A stretch of 64,000 nt of DNA from Negativicutes bacterium (GTDB lineage Bacteria > Bacillota_C > Negativicutes > Sporomusales_B > JARLHX01), in assembly GCA_031292035.1 (NCBI GenBank), contig JARLHX010000384.1:35904-99903 (forward strand), written 5' to 3'. This document shows positions 42,479 through 51,745 of the stretch, piece after piece (position 1 is the first letter of the stretch; every line of letters starts with the position of its first letter). The notes under the pieces are model-generated. The model was not told the origin of the DNA. It did no database searches and saw only the letters and a list, made by a program, of their open reading frames with translations. The translations under genes and the position numbers were made by a program.

Positions 42479-44001
42479 ATAATACCTAATTTTTTGGCCT
42501 TTTTCACGATGGTCGACTGGTCAATCCGCAGAATCTTCGCCGCTTTACGGGTACTGCCGCAAAGAACCAGCACCTTTTCAATCGTCCGCTTCTCGACACT
42601 GGCCACCATTTCTTTAAGACCCAGTTCCTGATTGAGCAGTTCAGTATAATAAGGATCAAGATTGAGCAATGGTCCGATCTGCTCGGCACTGATCCGCGCA
42701 CTCTGATCAGCGATAATAACCAGTCTTTCAATAATATTCTGCAGTTCTCTGATGTTTCCCGGCCAGGCATACCGTTTCAAGATCTCGATGCCCGAGGGTT
42801 CGATTTCGACAACCTTGCCGTACTTGGCGTTATAGACAGCAAGAAAATGCCGGGATAGCGGCTCGATATCCACCACCCGCAAACGCAACGGCGGCATATG
42901 GATCGGAAACACATTGAGGCGGTAATAGAGATCTTCCCTGAAGCGCCCCTGCCTTACCAGTTCCCGCAAGTCCCCGTTGGTCGCCGCCAAAATTCTGACA
43001 TCGAGCTGGACCGGCCTTCGCCCGCCCACCCGGGTGACTTCCTTGTGCTGGATGACACGGAGCAACTTTGACTGCAGTTCCAGCGGCATTTCGCCGATTT
43101 CGTCCAAGAGAATGGTCCCCTTGTCCGCCAGCTCGAACATCCCCAGCTTGCCGCCACTGGCCGCACCGGTAAATGCCCCCCGATCATAGCCGAAGAGTTC
43201 GGCCTCCAGCAGATTGCCGGGAATGGCTGCACAGTTAACCTTGATAAATGGCCCGCCTTTGCGGGTGCTGTTGATATAGATTTCATTGGCGACCACTTCT
43301 TTGCCGACACCGGTCTCGCCGGTAATCAACACCGTGATGTCAAGGTCGGCGACTTGCTGGATCATACGAATGATCTGCCGGATCTCCGGACTTTGTCCGA
43401 TGAGATTTTTATTTAGATGCATCTTGCGCAAATGCTCGATTTCCAGCTTATTCTTATTCTTGTCTTGCTCGACAGCCTTCATTTTTTGCTGGGAGTCTTC
43501 CAGTTCGGTTTTCATCTTCAAGAGATCGGTTATCTCCCGGTCAATGACTACTACCTTTTTGACATTGCCGGCTTCATCAAAAATCGGATTGCCGGTGATC
43601 AGCATCTTTATTCCGTTGCGCGTACTCTCCCCCATCGCGTTGACCTGCTTTTTATCTTTGATGACCTGAGGAGTTACAGCGTTCTTATATAAACCACCCT
43701 GTTCACAGTCGGCCACCGATTTGCCAACAACCTCTTCCGGCTTGATACCGGTGATTCTGGAATAGGCTTTATTCACATAAAGAGTCTTACCGGCGCCGTC
43801 AGCGATATAGATACCGTCATAAAGATGGTCGCCAATCTCCCGAAAATCAAAATCCTGGGCCTGCCGCAATTCCTCCATAATTATTTTCAAACCTTCAGCG
43901 ACATTTTTACCATCAAACAATTGGTCATTGTTGAAGCTTTCAGCTTTCGAAATCAAATCAGCCAGAAATAGCAGCGGATAAAACACTTCCTTAGTTTTCA
44001 T
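42448..44001 (-). CDS. PAS-containing sigma-54-dependent activator
   Basis: A 517-residue enhancer-binding protein: N-terminal domain and PAS (about residues 55-165, DGIYIADGAGKTLYVN), coiled coil, AAA+ domain with Walker A GETGVGKE at about 228-235 and the sigma-54-contacting GAFTGA at about 275-280, and a C-terminal Fis-type helix-turn-helix. The start at 44001 follows GGAGGGG. It lies just upstream of, and parallel to, the BKACE operon, whose promoter is sigma-54 type, so it is the likely regulator; the PAS ligand is unknown. Confidence 0.93.
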   Translation of the reverse strand: MKTKEVFYPLLFLADLISKAESFNNDQLFDGKNVAEGLKIIMEELRQAQDFDFREIGDHLYDGIYIADGAGKTLYVNKAYSRITGIKPEEVVGKSVADCEQGGLYKNAVTPQVIKDKKQVNAMGESTRNGIKMLITGNPIFDEAGNVKKVVVIDREITDLLKMKTELEDSQQKMKAVEQDKNKNKLEIEHLRKMHLNKNLIGQSPEIRQIIRMIQQVADLDITVLITGETGVGKEVVANEIYINSTRKGGPFIKVNCAAIPGNLLEAELFGYDRGAFTGAASGGKLGMFELADKGTILLDEIGEMPLELQSKLLRVIQHKEVTRVGGRRPVQLDVRILAATNGDLRELVRQGRFREDLYYRLNVFPIHMPPLRLRVVDIEPLSRHFLAVYNAKYGKVVEIEPSGIEILKRYAWPGNIRELQNIIERLVIIADQSARISAEQIGPLLNLDPYYTELLNQELGLKEMVASVEKRTIEKVLVLCGSTRKAAKILRIDQSTIVKKAKKLGIILSDEKRHQQ

Positions 44002-44293
44002 CCCAGCCCCTCCAAATCTTTTCCGTCCTTCACTCCTTGTGGCACGCCCGCTCAACCGCCGACAACCCATCTTATTTAAATAATATCTTAGTTGGCCTTC
44101 AAATGTAAACCATGGCGCGGCAAACGCTGGAAAGGCTGGAGATGGTCAGTCAGCAATCCCAGCAGTGATACCAATGTTCTGGCGAAATTTGCCTGTCGGT
44201 CAGTCGGACTAAGATACTCAGAACCGCGCAAAATAGTAACAAGGATTGGAATCCGCATGACAAGGACAGCGGAAGATGCAGGAGGTGACTGGG

Positions 44294-44443
44294 TTGGATG
44301 AGCTTATTTATCACGAAATGAATACAACCTGCCATGATCTCGACTCTCATGAAGATTTGGCCAGACAGGAAAGAATCCGGCGGATCGAGCAACTCGATAT
44401 CAGGCCGGCCGTAACGGTATATTTTGATCACGACGAAGAGTGA
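44294..44443 (+). CDS. Small acidic protein, 49 residues
   Basis: A TTG-initiated frame (MDELIYHEMNTTCHDLD...) preceded by a strong AGGAGGTGA site 5 bases upstream and ending FDHDEE. It is charged, with several His and Asp/Glu and one Cys; no membrane segment. A terminator-like hairpin follows at 44580. No family recognised. The ribosome site is the main support. Confidence 0.5.
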   Translation: MDELIYHEMNTTCHDLDSHEDLARQERIRRIEQLDIRPAVTVYFDHDEE

Positions 44444-44579
44444 TCACCGCGAATCTCTGACACGGCGAACATTATCCCCATGGAAGCCGATAACAAAAAA
44501 TGTACTGAATGGTATTGACAGATATCTCTTCGTATACTACAATTTTTGTAAGCCATATCAATTTTCTTTTCCCATTGTT

Positions 44580-44612
44580 GTCTGTGTGTAAACACAGACC
44601 CTTTCTTTTTTT
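44580..44612 (+). terminator. Terminator upstream of the AsmA-like gene
   Basis: The perfect stem GTCTGTGT/ACACAGAC with a GTAA-type loop is followed by CCTTTCTTTTTTT. Confidence 0.8.
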
Positions 44613-44706
44613 ATCAACTATCAGGTATTGCCAGTGGGACAATACAGGAACATTGGGCTCCGCCGTATAAATAGTGCATTAATAAGGATGCAAAGAGGTG
44701 GAGCAG

Positions 44707-46281
44707 ATGCCGAAGAGAACCAAAATGCTGTTGGCAGGAGCAGTGCTGCTATTGCTGGTGTGCGGCGTTTTCTGGAATTCCCTTATGTCCAAGGCAGTCA
44801 GCGTCGCCAGCACCCAGGTTGTCGCAAAAATGAACGAAAAGATTAACGGCCGGTTGACCGTCGAAAGCATCGATTTCTCCTTTGCAGGAACATTGGTCGC
44901 CCATCAGATTACCCTCTACGATAGCCACGACGCCGTGGTCGCCAAAAGCGATCAGATTTCGATCCGTTTCGGCCTCCGAGATCTTTTATCCGGCAACATC
45001 GACCTGCAGTCACTACATAGCATCACCCTGGAAAATCCAGTGCTCTTGGCAGATAATAAGGAAGGCCACTGGAACTTCGAAGACCTGATTAAAAGCAATT
45101 CCCCGCAGCCCCAGACCTTCCGCGGCCAGGTCCAGATCAAACACGGCGTGGTGGCGGTCGGCTCCCTGGATAACCACAAGCTCGATCCGGTGGACGGCAC
45201 CATCGACTTTGCCCAATATCCGGTATTAGCCCTGGACTTCAGCGGCAAAAGCGGCAATACGCCGCTGACGGCGAAAGGCACCTGGGATTCTGACGGAGCC
45301 GGCACGATGACTGTCACCGCCGACCAATTATCGCTAACCGATCTTCCCCTGGACCAGTTTCCGCAAACCGATTTCGTTTTGACTAGCGGCATGGCACGCA
45401 ATCTGACTGTAACCATCAGTCAGCAAGCCGGCAATCTCTCGTTCAGCGGGAACGGCAGCGTCGAAAAAGTCGCCGCCACCATAGCGGGCTTTGCCCTCAG
45501 CGAAGGAAGCGGCAATTTCAAGCTGACCGATACCACAATCGATCTGAGCGATATGTCAGTTTTGGTCAGCGGCCAAAAGGTAACGATGGACGGGACCATC
45601 AGCATGGCCAAATCCGGCTTTACTATACTTCTGAACGCCGCCTCAACCCATTTTGACCCGGCGGTACTCACCGGCAGTTCCTTCCAAGGACCCATCGCCT
45701 TTCAGGCCAAAATCGAAGGACCGGCAAGCACTCCTCTGGCCACCGGGCAGTTCTCCATACCTCAGGGTTCCTTCGGCGCTGTCTCCTTCACCGCCGCAAG
45801 CGGCAACTTTTCTTATAACGGCGGCGTGTTGACCATCAGCGATACCAAGGGCAACGCCTGGAACGGCACATTATATGCCAACGGCGACATCACCCCAACG
45901 ACCCAGCAATATAAAATGGCGGTTACCGGCCAAGGGGTGGACAGCGCGCTGTTGACCGAAAAAGACATCACCGGCCGGGTCGATTTCGACGCTTACCTGA
46001 CCGGTCAGGGAACAACCGGGGGGCATGCTTCAGGCAGTTTTCGCATGGGCGAAGGCAGTTTTTCCGGTATCCCCTTCCTGGCGCTGACTGGTGAATTTGT
46101 CAAGCAAGGCGATAAAATCAGCTTCAGCAATATCCTTGTCCGCACCGTGGGCGGCAGTTTTCACGCCGAAGGATTTTCTGACGGCGCCATCGTACGGCTG
46201 AAACAAGTCGGTGCCCCTGTCAACCCCCGCGATGTTCTCCAAAAGGCAGTCACCGATCAGTTAAAGAAGCTGATTCACTAA
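44707..46281 (+). CDS. AsmA/TamB-like envelope protein
   Basis: A 524-residue protein with one N-terminal membrane helix (about residues 6-26) and a long beta-rich periplasmic body of repeated strand pairs (..[41 protein letters not shown]), typical of AsmA-like/TamB-like repeating beta-groove proteins that move lipids between membranes of diderm bacteria. The ATG at 44707 follows GAGGTGGAG; a GTG at 44698 is possible. It is shorter than E. coli TamB. It may share a transcript with the ppnP gene 34 bases downstream. Confidence 0.8.
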   Translation: MPKRTKMLLAGAVLLLLVCGVFWNSLMSKAVSVASTQVVAKMNEKINGRLTVESIDFSFAGTLVAHQITLYDSHDAVVAKSDQISIRFGLRDLLSGNIDLQSLHSITLENPVLLADNKEGHWNFEDLIKSNSPQPQTFRGQVQIKHGVVAVGSLDNHKLDPVDGTIDFAQYPVLALDFSGKSGNTPLTAKGTWDSDGAGTMTVTADQLSLTDLPLDQFPQTDFVLTSGMARNLTVTISQQAGNLSFSGNGSVEKVAATIAGFALSEGSGNFKLTDTTIDLSDMSVLVSGQKVTMDGTISMAKSGFTILLNAASTHFDPAVLTGSSFQGPIAFQAKIEGPASTPLATGQFSIPQGSFGAVSFTAASGNFSYNGGVLTISDTKGNAWNGTLYANGDITPTTQQYKMAVTGQGVDSALLTEKDITGRVDFDAYLTGQGTTGGHASGSFRMGEGSFSGIPFLALTGEFVKQGDKISFSNILVRTVGGSFHAEGFSDGAIVRLKQVGAPVNPRDVLQKAVTDQLKKLIH

Positions 46282-46315
46282 AAAGCATCTTACATACAAG
46301 GCAGGAGGAATGAAA

Positions 46316-46630
46316 ATGAATGAATTCGTCAATGTTACAGTAGTAAAACCGGCCAATATTTATTTTGACGGCAAAGTAACCAGCCGCACCGTCGTCTTTG
46401 CTGACGGCAGCAAGAAAACTCTGGGCATCATGTTGCCTGGCGACTATGAATTTGGCACCGCCGCAGCCGAGACAATGGAAATGCTGGCCGGTGAACTCAC
46501 CGTTTTACTGCCTGGGCAGGATAAATGGCAAACCTTCGCCGCCGGCGCCAGTTTCTCCGTCCCGGCCAACTCCCGCTTTAAGCTGAAAGTCAGCACAGTT
46601 GCCGACTACTGCTGTTCTTATCACGAATAA
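46316..46630 (+). CDS. ppnP: Pyrimidine/purine nucleoside phosphorylase PpnP
   Basis: A 104-residue cupin (former DUF1255/YaiE) that phosphorolyses several nucleosides. Visible family features: NVYFDGKV-like segment (here [13 protein letters not shown]), [11 protein letters not shown], and [11 protein letters not shown]. Start at the second Met (46316), because AGGAGG would be too close to the first one at 46310. Confidence 0.93.
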   Translation: MNEFVNVTVVKPANIYFDGKVTSRTVVFADGSKKTLGIMLPGDYEFGTAAAETMEMLAGELTVLLPGQDKWQTFAAGASFSVPANSRFKLKVSTVADYCCSYHE

Positions 46631-46655
46631 CCTTTCTACAAGGAGCTGCGTCCCC

Positions 46656-47396
46656 ATGGAATCAACCCAATTAGATTTTCTCTATCACTGGTTCGACGGC
46701 TATGTAAAAACCTTTTACACTGACGATCCCGAGATCCACCCCCGCATCCTGCAAAAAGAAGAACATACTCTTTTGGTCGCAAAACATTGCAAAGACCTGG
46801 CCCAGGCGCTGGGGCTGTCCGGCCCCGATCTCGTGATGGCCGAGGCGGTTGGCTTATGCCATGACGTCGGCCGCTTCAAACAAGTCACCCTCTATCGCAC
46901 CTTCAAGGATCACGATTCAGTCAATCACGGGCTGTTCGGTGTCGAACAACTCAAAGCCGAGGGAATCGACCGCCAGCTCGCGCCGGAAGATTGGGACCTT
47001 CTCGCTTTTGTCGTCGCCTGGCATAACGCGGCTATCCTGCCCCCTCACCCGGATAAGCGCTATCTCACCTTCGCCAGAATCGCCCGGGATGCCGACAAGC
47101 TCGACATCTACCGCGTGTTGCCGCCCCAGCCTCCGGCCGACGGCTGCTCACCTGAGCTGATAGCCGACATGCTGGCAGGCAAACTTCTCTATTATGAAGA
47201 TATCAAAAAACCGGATGACAGGAAACTTATCATGGCCAGCTGGATCTATGACGTCAATTTTCCCTGGACCATCCGGGAAATTGGCAGACGGGGTTATATC
47301 GACCGCCTCTTTGCGGCCATGCCACCCTCGCCGCCATTGACCGTCATCCAGAACCGCATCTGCGAGCATATGGCCGCTTTGTCCAACCGTCTTTAA
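46656..47396 (+). CDS. HD-domain hydrolase
   Basis: A 246-residue metal-dependent phosphohydrolase-like protein: conserved His in VAKHCKDL, HD doublet in LCHDVGRFKQ, a later His in VVAWHNA and Asp in RDADKLD, as in the HD superfamily. The start at 46656 follows AAGGAG. No sensor domain. It follows ppnP by 25 bases, so a nucleotide-related substrate is plausible but unproven. Confidence 0.85.
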   Translation: MESTQLDFLYHWFDGYVKTFYTDDPEIHPRILQKEEHTLLVAKHCKDLAQALGLSGPDLVMAEAVGLCHDVGRFKQVTLYRTFKDHDSVNHGLFGVEQLKAEGIDRQLAPEDWDLLAFVVAWHNAAILPPHPDKRYLTFARIARDADKLDIYRVLPPQPPADGCSPELIADMLAGKLLYYEDIKKPDDRKLIMASWIYDVNFPWTIREIGRRGYIDRLFAAMPPSPPLTVIQNRICEHMAALSNRL

Positions 47397-47397
47397 C

Positions 47398-47434
47398 ACA
47401 AAACCGCCCCCGTAATACGGGGGCGGTTTTATCG
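47398..47434. terminator. Bidirectional terminator
   Basis: The stem AAACCGCCCCCGTA/TACGGGGGCGGTTT, with A-tract and T-tract, between the HD gene (+) and the spoVT-like gene (-). Confidence 0.92.
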
Positions 47435-47468
47435 TACTCTGGCTAGCAAGCAGCACACGAACTCCAGT

Positions 47469-47999
47469 TTATTTGCCCGACTTTTTTTCGGCCCACTTGG
47501 CGAGAAACTGAGTGGCTGCCTGGATGCTTTTACTTTCGGCTGCTCCCATTTCGCCGCGGCTCTTGGCCAGCATAATAAACCGGCCCTTGTTTTCGGCAGG
47601 TAATGGTGCGGCTTCTATAGCGGCCTGGGCGAAAGGTAATCCTTCGCTGGGGGTAAGGTCGACCAACCCAAAAAGACCTTCCAGCAAGAGCTCATCTGGG
47701 ATGGGTTTGTTCAAATATTCCCGTTTCGGCAAACCCGCCACGGCGATAATGCTGTGGGAATCATCGACAAGCACGGCCTGATTAAAGGTCTTGTACAGTG
47801 TTTCCGCATACTCTTGGGCCAGAGCCTCCATGTTGGGCTGGGTGTGATACTTGCGTAAAACGATTGTATTGTTACCGTCGACAAAGATCTCCAGCGGTTC
47901 ATTTTTGCCGATATGGAAAGACTTTCTGACCTCCTTGGGGATGACGACACGGCCTAGCTCATCCATCCGCCGGACTACCCCCACATCATTTATTGACAT
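47469..47999 (-). CDS. spoVT: SpoVT-like AbrB-family regulator
   Basis: A 176-residue transcription factor: N-terminal AbrB swapped-hairpin domain (VVRRMDELGRVVIPKEVRKS, residues 8-27, and the EIFVDG segment) and a C-terminal GAF-like domain. Length and architecture match SpoVT, a forespore regulator acting late in sporulation. The C-terminal half is divergent, so the ligand may differ. Monocistronic. Confidence 0.88.
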   Translation of the reverse strand: MSINDVGVVRRMDELGRVVIPKEVRKSFHIGKNEPLEIFVDGNNTIVLRKYHTQPNMEALAQEYAETLYKTFNQAVLVDDSHSIIAVAGLPKREYLNKPIPDELLLEGLFGLVDLTPSEGLPFAQAAIEAAPLPAENKGRFIMLAKSRGEMGAAESKSIQAATQFLAKWAEKKSGK

Positions 48000-48125
48000 T
48001 CTCTCAATCTCCCCTTCCTGAAATTCTATTTGACCCTCATTGATAGTCTTGCCGAACTAAATAATTTTATTTTGCTCTCCTTCGACCCGCCACATAATAT
48101 ATTTACATGTTGTTGATGGCGGAAA

Positions 48126-48158
48126 GAAAAAAGCAAGCCGGTTTGGCTTGCTTTTTTA
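48126..48158 (-). terminator. Terminator of the long PTS/sugar-acid cluster
   Basis: The minus-strand stem AAGCAAGCC/GGCTTGCTT with a short loop is followed by TTTTTT; it lies 18 bases beyond the last gene. Confidence 0.92.
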
Positions 48159-48175
48159 TACTGTCAACCATTCGA

Positions 48176-49228
48176 TTACCACATGGAAATGGAGACGCGA
48201 TAATTGCCCGGGGTGGCAGCCAACTCAAAGGCTTTTTCCACCTCATTCACCGGGACTTTGTGCGAAATAAGCTTGTCAACCTTCACCGCCCGGGTGCTCA
48301 ATAGCTCGGCAGCGATCTGCAGATCGGGAAGATCGGCCAGATAGGTGCCAATCAGTTCATATTCCTTGTAGTGAATGGTATTTGAGTCAATGGTCATGCC
48401 TGGGGCGGGATAGCCGGCGGCAAACATCAGTATCCGCCCCATGGGAGCAAGCACCTTGATGGCCTGTTCGTTGGCACTGGTAACCCCGACCGCCAGTATG
48501 ACCGCATCCATTCCTTTTCCCCCGGTGAAACGATCGATTTCCGCCTCAAGGTCCTTGGTTTCGGGATTGACGGTGTAAAAGCCCAACGATTCGCTCAATT
48601 GGCAGCGCACCGGGCTGATTTCGCTCACCATGACCCGGCCGCCGTAGACCCGGGCCACCTGGGCGTTGACCAGCCCCAGATTGCCGGCCCCGATCACCAG
48701 CACGTTTTCCCCTGGCGATACCCGGAGACGCCGCACGCCATGTACAGCCGTCGCCACCGGCTCCAGATAGCCGCCCTCTTCAAAAGGCAGGTCGTCAGCC
48801 AGGGTAAAGATCCGACTGGACGGGTAGACGACATACTGGGCCATGCCAAAATAACCGGTTAGACCGTCCCGGGTAATCTGGGTCGGACGATAGCGGCAGC
48901 GACTGATATGGCCGCTGCGGCAATATTCACATTCGCCGCAGCCCAGCGAACCCTGGGGCAAAAAGCCCACCCGCATACCAACCTTCAGCCCCGGCCGGGC
49001 ACCCTCACCCAGAGCGACAATTTCGCCCGCCATTTCGTGGCCGGGCGGCCAGGGAAACTTCCGGCCCTGGGAAGCCCTGAGACCCGCCCAGGTCTGCCAG
49101 TCAGTTGTGCAAATATTGCTTTGATAAATCTTCGCCAGTACTTCTCCCGGTCCCGCCGTGGGAATATCCATTTCCCGCACCGCGACTTTATGAACATCTT
49201 CGATGACAACAACCTTCATCTTTGCCAT
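48176..49228 (-). CDS. Zinc-dependent alcohol/polyol dehydrogenase (MDR)
   Basis: A 350-residue medium-chain dehydrogenase: catalytic zinc region (NICTTDW, GHEMAGEI), structural zinc lobe with four Cys (CGECEYCRSGHISRC) and the nucleotide motif GAGNLGLVNAQ. The start at 49228 follows AAGGAGG; its ribosome site overlaps the end of the IID gene. Sorbitol/threonine dehydrogenase-like. Last gene of the cluster; probably oxidises a polyol or sugar-acid derivative imported by the PTS. Confidence 0.9.
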   Translation of the reverse strand: MAKMKVVVIEDVHKVAVREMDIPTAGPGEVLAKIYQSNICTTDWQTWAGLRASQGRKFPWPPGHEMAGEIVALGEGARPGLKVGMRVGFLPQGSLGCGECEYCRSGHISRCRYRPTQITRDGLTGYFGMAQYVVYPSSRIFTLADDLPFEEGGYLEPVATAVHGVRRLRVSPGENVLVIGAGNLGLVNAQVARVYGGRVMVSEISPVRCQLSESLGFYTVNPETKDLEAEIDRFTGGKGMDAVILAVGVTSANEQAIKVLAPMGRILMFAAGYPAPGMTIDSNTIHYKEYELIGTYLADLPDLQIAAELLSTRAVKVDKLISHKVPVNEVEKAFELAATPGNYRVSISMW

Positions 49229-49241
49229 TTTTCTTCCTCCT

Positions 49242-50048
49242 TTATAGGACACCAAAGAACGAGGCCACACAGCAAACTATGGTCAAAACCAGAAATAGCC
49301 GGGAAAACCGCGGGCCGTATTTTACCATATAACTATATGCGCCCAAAATCAGCGCCAGGGGCGCCACTGCTGAAACCAACCCGCCAAAAGTCCCCGAAGT
49401 CTCCGGCAGGGCAATCATCACAAAGCTGCCGGCAAGAGCCCCCATCAGCATGAGTCCCACAATCCCGGCTGCGAAAATAAACTTTTGTATCCGGCCGCTG
49501 GCCAGGATTTCGGCAATCGCCGCCCTACCGTCACGGTATCCCCGTTGCCACAGGTGATAACTCACTACCATGGTCACCAGCGTAAAGACAGTGAACGGCA
49601 ACAGCGAGCCCCACATGCTGCCAGTCAGGGCCAGGGGGATAAAAAGACCGATGATGATCGGCTTTAAAAGACCCCAGTCGATGGTATCGCCGATACCGGC
49701 GATTGGCCCCATCAAATTGGTCTTCATGGCGTCAATAGTTTCGGCCGCAATATCCTCGCCGGTAGCCCGGCGCTCCTCCATATCGATCACCATACCATGC
49801 ACAAGGCTGCCCCAGGTCGCCTGGGTATTGAAAAAACCGATATAGCGATTCAGTCCCGCTGTCAGGTCCGCCTTGGCCGGGTAGAGTTTGCGGAGAATGG
49901 GGATCATACAGGCGCAAAAGGATACACTTTGCAACCGTGCGAAGGAATTGGACATCTCGGCGATGACATACCAGAGCAGCCACGACCGGACAATATCCCA
50001 CTTCGTCAGAATCCGCCGTACGCCGTCAGGGGCATTCGAAGCGTTCAC
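49242..50048 (-). CDS. Mannose-class PTS component IID
   Basis: A 268-residue IID subunit with the family block NSFARLQSVSFCACMIPIL and GPIAGIGDTIDW, plus several C-terminal membrane segments. GTG start overlapping the IIC stop by 4 bases (GTGA). With IIC it forms the membrane channel of a mannose/fructose/sorbose-class system. Sugar specificity cannot be read. Confidence 0.93.
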   Translation of the reverse strand: MNASNAPDGVRRILTKWDIVRSWLLWYVIAEMSNSFARLQSVSFCACMIPILRKLYPAKADLTAGLNRYIGFFNTQATWGSLVHGMVIDMEERRATGEDIAAETIDAMKTNLMGPIAGIGDTIDWGLLKPIIIGLFIPLALTGSMWGSLLPFTVFTLVTMVVSYHLWQRGYRDGRAAIAEILASGRIQKFIFAAGIVGLMLMGALAGSFVMIALPETSGTFGGLVSAVAPLALILGAYSYMVKYGPRFSRLFLVLTIVCCVASFFGVL

Positions 50049-50797
50049 GCCGCATCACCACCCTTGCCAAACTGATGGTTGGTATGGATAACAGCCGCGC
50101 CAATGCCGACAAACAAGGCAACAGCAATACTGATGCTGAAAAACTTGATCAGCAAAAATCCAATCACGAAATACGGCAACAGATTTCTCCGCCCGATGAC
50201 GTTGATGGTCAGGGCAAAGCCCACTGCCGGCAGGCAGATACCGGTAATCTCCAGGCCATGCAGCAGCCAGACCGGCGTATTCTTGAGAATAAGCATCACC
50301 ACATCAGACCCAAAGAGGACAGCCACAAAAACAGGAATGACTCGCAGCGGCAGTTGCAGCAGCATTGGGTAAAGGGTGGCACAGCGGAAAATCCCCTTAT
50401 CGTCTCCGGCTGCCGCATACTTGTCGGCCCATTCGGCAAAAATAACGTTTTTCGTCCGGCGGACTTTGTCCAAGTAGAGCCCCATCATCCCGATCGGGAT
50501 GGCCAGCATAAGGGCCAGCGCCGGCGACAACCCCAGTTTTACGGCGATGGGGATGGCGACACAGGCTGAAAGCCCCTCGTCTGCCGGGATATTCGACCCG
50601 GCCGGTATCAGCACCAGATACATCAGCTGCATCGTCGCCCCGATCATCACCGCGGCGGGAAGATCACCGACAATGACGCCGATAATGGCTGCCAGCGAAA
50701 TCGGCTGCCGGAAAATATGGGAAAAAGTATAGCCTGCCCTGGTCCAGGGCACCCAGTATAGCAGCCCCAAAAGTGTCGCCTGGGCAAGTTCGCTCAT
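50045..50797 (-). CDS. Mannose-class PTS component IIC
   Basis: A 250-residue membrane permease subunit with about eight hydrophobic segments and the family block GVIVGDLPAAVMIGATMQL. The ATG overlaps the IIB stop codon by 4 bases, indicating translational coupling. Confidence 0.93.
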   Translation of the reverse strand: MSELAQATLLGLLYWVPWTRAGYTFSHIFRQPISLAAIIGVIVGDLPAAVMIGATMQLMYLVLIPAGSNIPADEGLSACVAIPIAVKLGLSPALALMLAIPIGMMGLYLDKVRRTKNVIFAEWADKYAAAGDDKGIFRCATLYPMLLQLPLRVIPVFVAVLFGSDVVMLILKNTPVWLLHGLEITGICLPAVGFALTINVIGRRNLLPYFVIGFLLIKFFSISIAVALFVGIGAAVIHTNHQFGKGGDAA

Positions 50798-51318
50798 GGC
50801 GTCACCTCCCCTATTTTGCTGTTAACACCCAGCGCCTTCAGCGCGCTTTCCAGGTCTCCGGGAGTGTCTTCCGGCACGGTCTGGAAAAATATTTTCACGC
50901 CGCCATTTTGTAGTACAGTCAATTCTTCGGCGTCGCGTCCATCGAGAGTAATATTCTTGAACACCGCCTTGCGGCTCGGGCCGCCCCCCAGGCCGCCGAC
51001 CTGCAGCCTATCCAGGATCAGACCTGCCTCCCATGCAGCCAGTGCGGTCTTGACATCTTTGAATAGGATAATGGTCGAATTGCTGCTTGGCCCCAGGCCG
51101 TCTTTTTTCCACTCGGCCACCGCCTTCTCGGTCGACAGGATGCTCACCTTACAGCCGGGCGGAGCAGCCATGCTGTAAATGCTGCTCATGACCGGATCCT
51201 TCGCCAGGTTGTCGTCGATGACAACGATCTGGTTGGCATTCACCGTCTTCATCCACTTGGCAACGACCTGCCCATGAATCAGCCTGCTGTCAATCCGGGC
51301 CAGGACAATCTCTGCCAT
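50794..51318 (-). CDS. Mannose-class PTS component IIB
   Basis: A 174-residue IIB subunit; the phosphorylated histidine is His15 in ARIDSRLIHGQVV. The frame runs far upstream, but ATG 51318 follows GGAGGAG and lies one base after the IIA stop. IIA and IIB are separate proteins here, unlike the fused ManX. Confidence 0.93.
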   Translation of the reverse strand: MAEIVLARIDSRLIHGQVVAKWMKTVNANQIVVIDDNLAKDPVMSSIYSMAAPPGCKVSILSTEKAVAEWKKDGLGPSSNSTIILFKDVKTALAAWEAGLILDRLQVGGLGGGPSRKAVFKNITLDGRDAEELTVLQNGGVKIFFQTVPEDTPGDLESALKALGVNSKIGEVTP

Positions 51319-51319
51319 A

Positions 51320-51745
51320 TTACTCCTCCTCTGTTTGGGAACAACTTTGCCGCAGGGCCGCCATGACATTCCTGCAGCCCTCCCGGCCGGCGGCCAGAGC
51401 GGCCTCTGCCAGCTCCTCGCCGCACAGCCCCTCGCGTAACAGTACGGCTTCCAGCAGCATGGCCAGACTGACGCCGGCCACTGCGGCGATTTCTTTTCCA
51501 TTGGCCAGCATCGCCGCCACATTCGCTGGCGTACCGCCAAAAAGGTCGCTCAGGATCAGCGATCCGGCCGGCAAATCATCAATGATTTTTTTCGCCTGCG
51601 CGCTAAATTCCTCTGGTGCCATCTCTGGCAGCAGTGACAGGCCAACTACCTTTTCCATCGGACCTACGATCATTTCGGCGCTTCTGATAAGTTCCGCCCC
51701 GAAAGCCCCGTGAGTCAATACCAGAATGCCGGGGAGGCCAGCCAT
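51320..51745 (-). CDS. Mannose-class PTS component IIA
   Basis: A 141-residue IIA subunit; the phosphorylated histidine is His12 in LVLTHGAFG. Conserved SDLFGGTPANVA segment. The ATG directly abuts the stop of the dehydrogenase upstream (TAG-ATG). It takes phosphate from HPr, which is not encoded in this window. Confidence 0.92.
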   Translation of the reverse strand: MAGLPGILVLTHGAFGAELIRSAEMIVGPMEKVVGLSLLPEMAPEEFSAQAKKIIDDLPAGSLILSDLFGGTPANVAAMLANGKEIAAVAGVSLAMLLEAVLLREGLCGEELAEAALAAGREGCRNVMAALRQSCSQTEEE

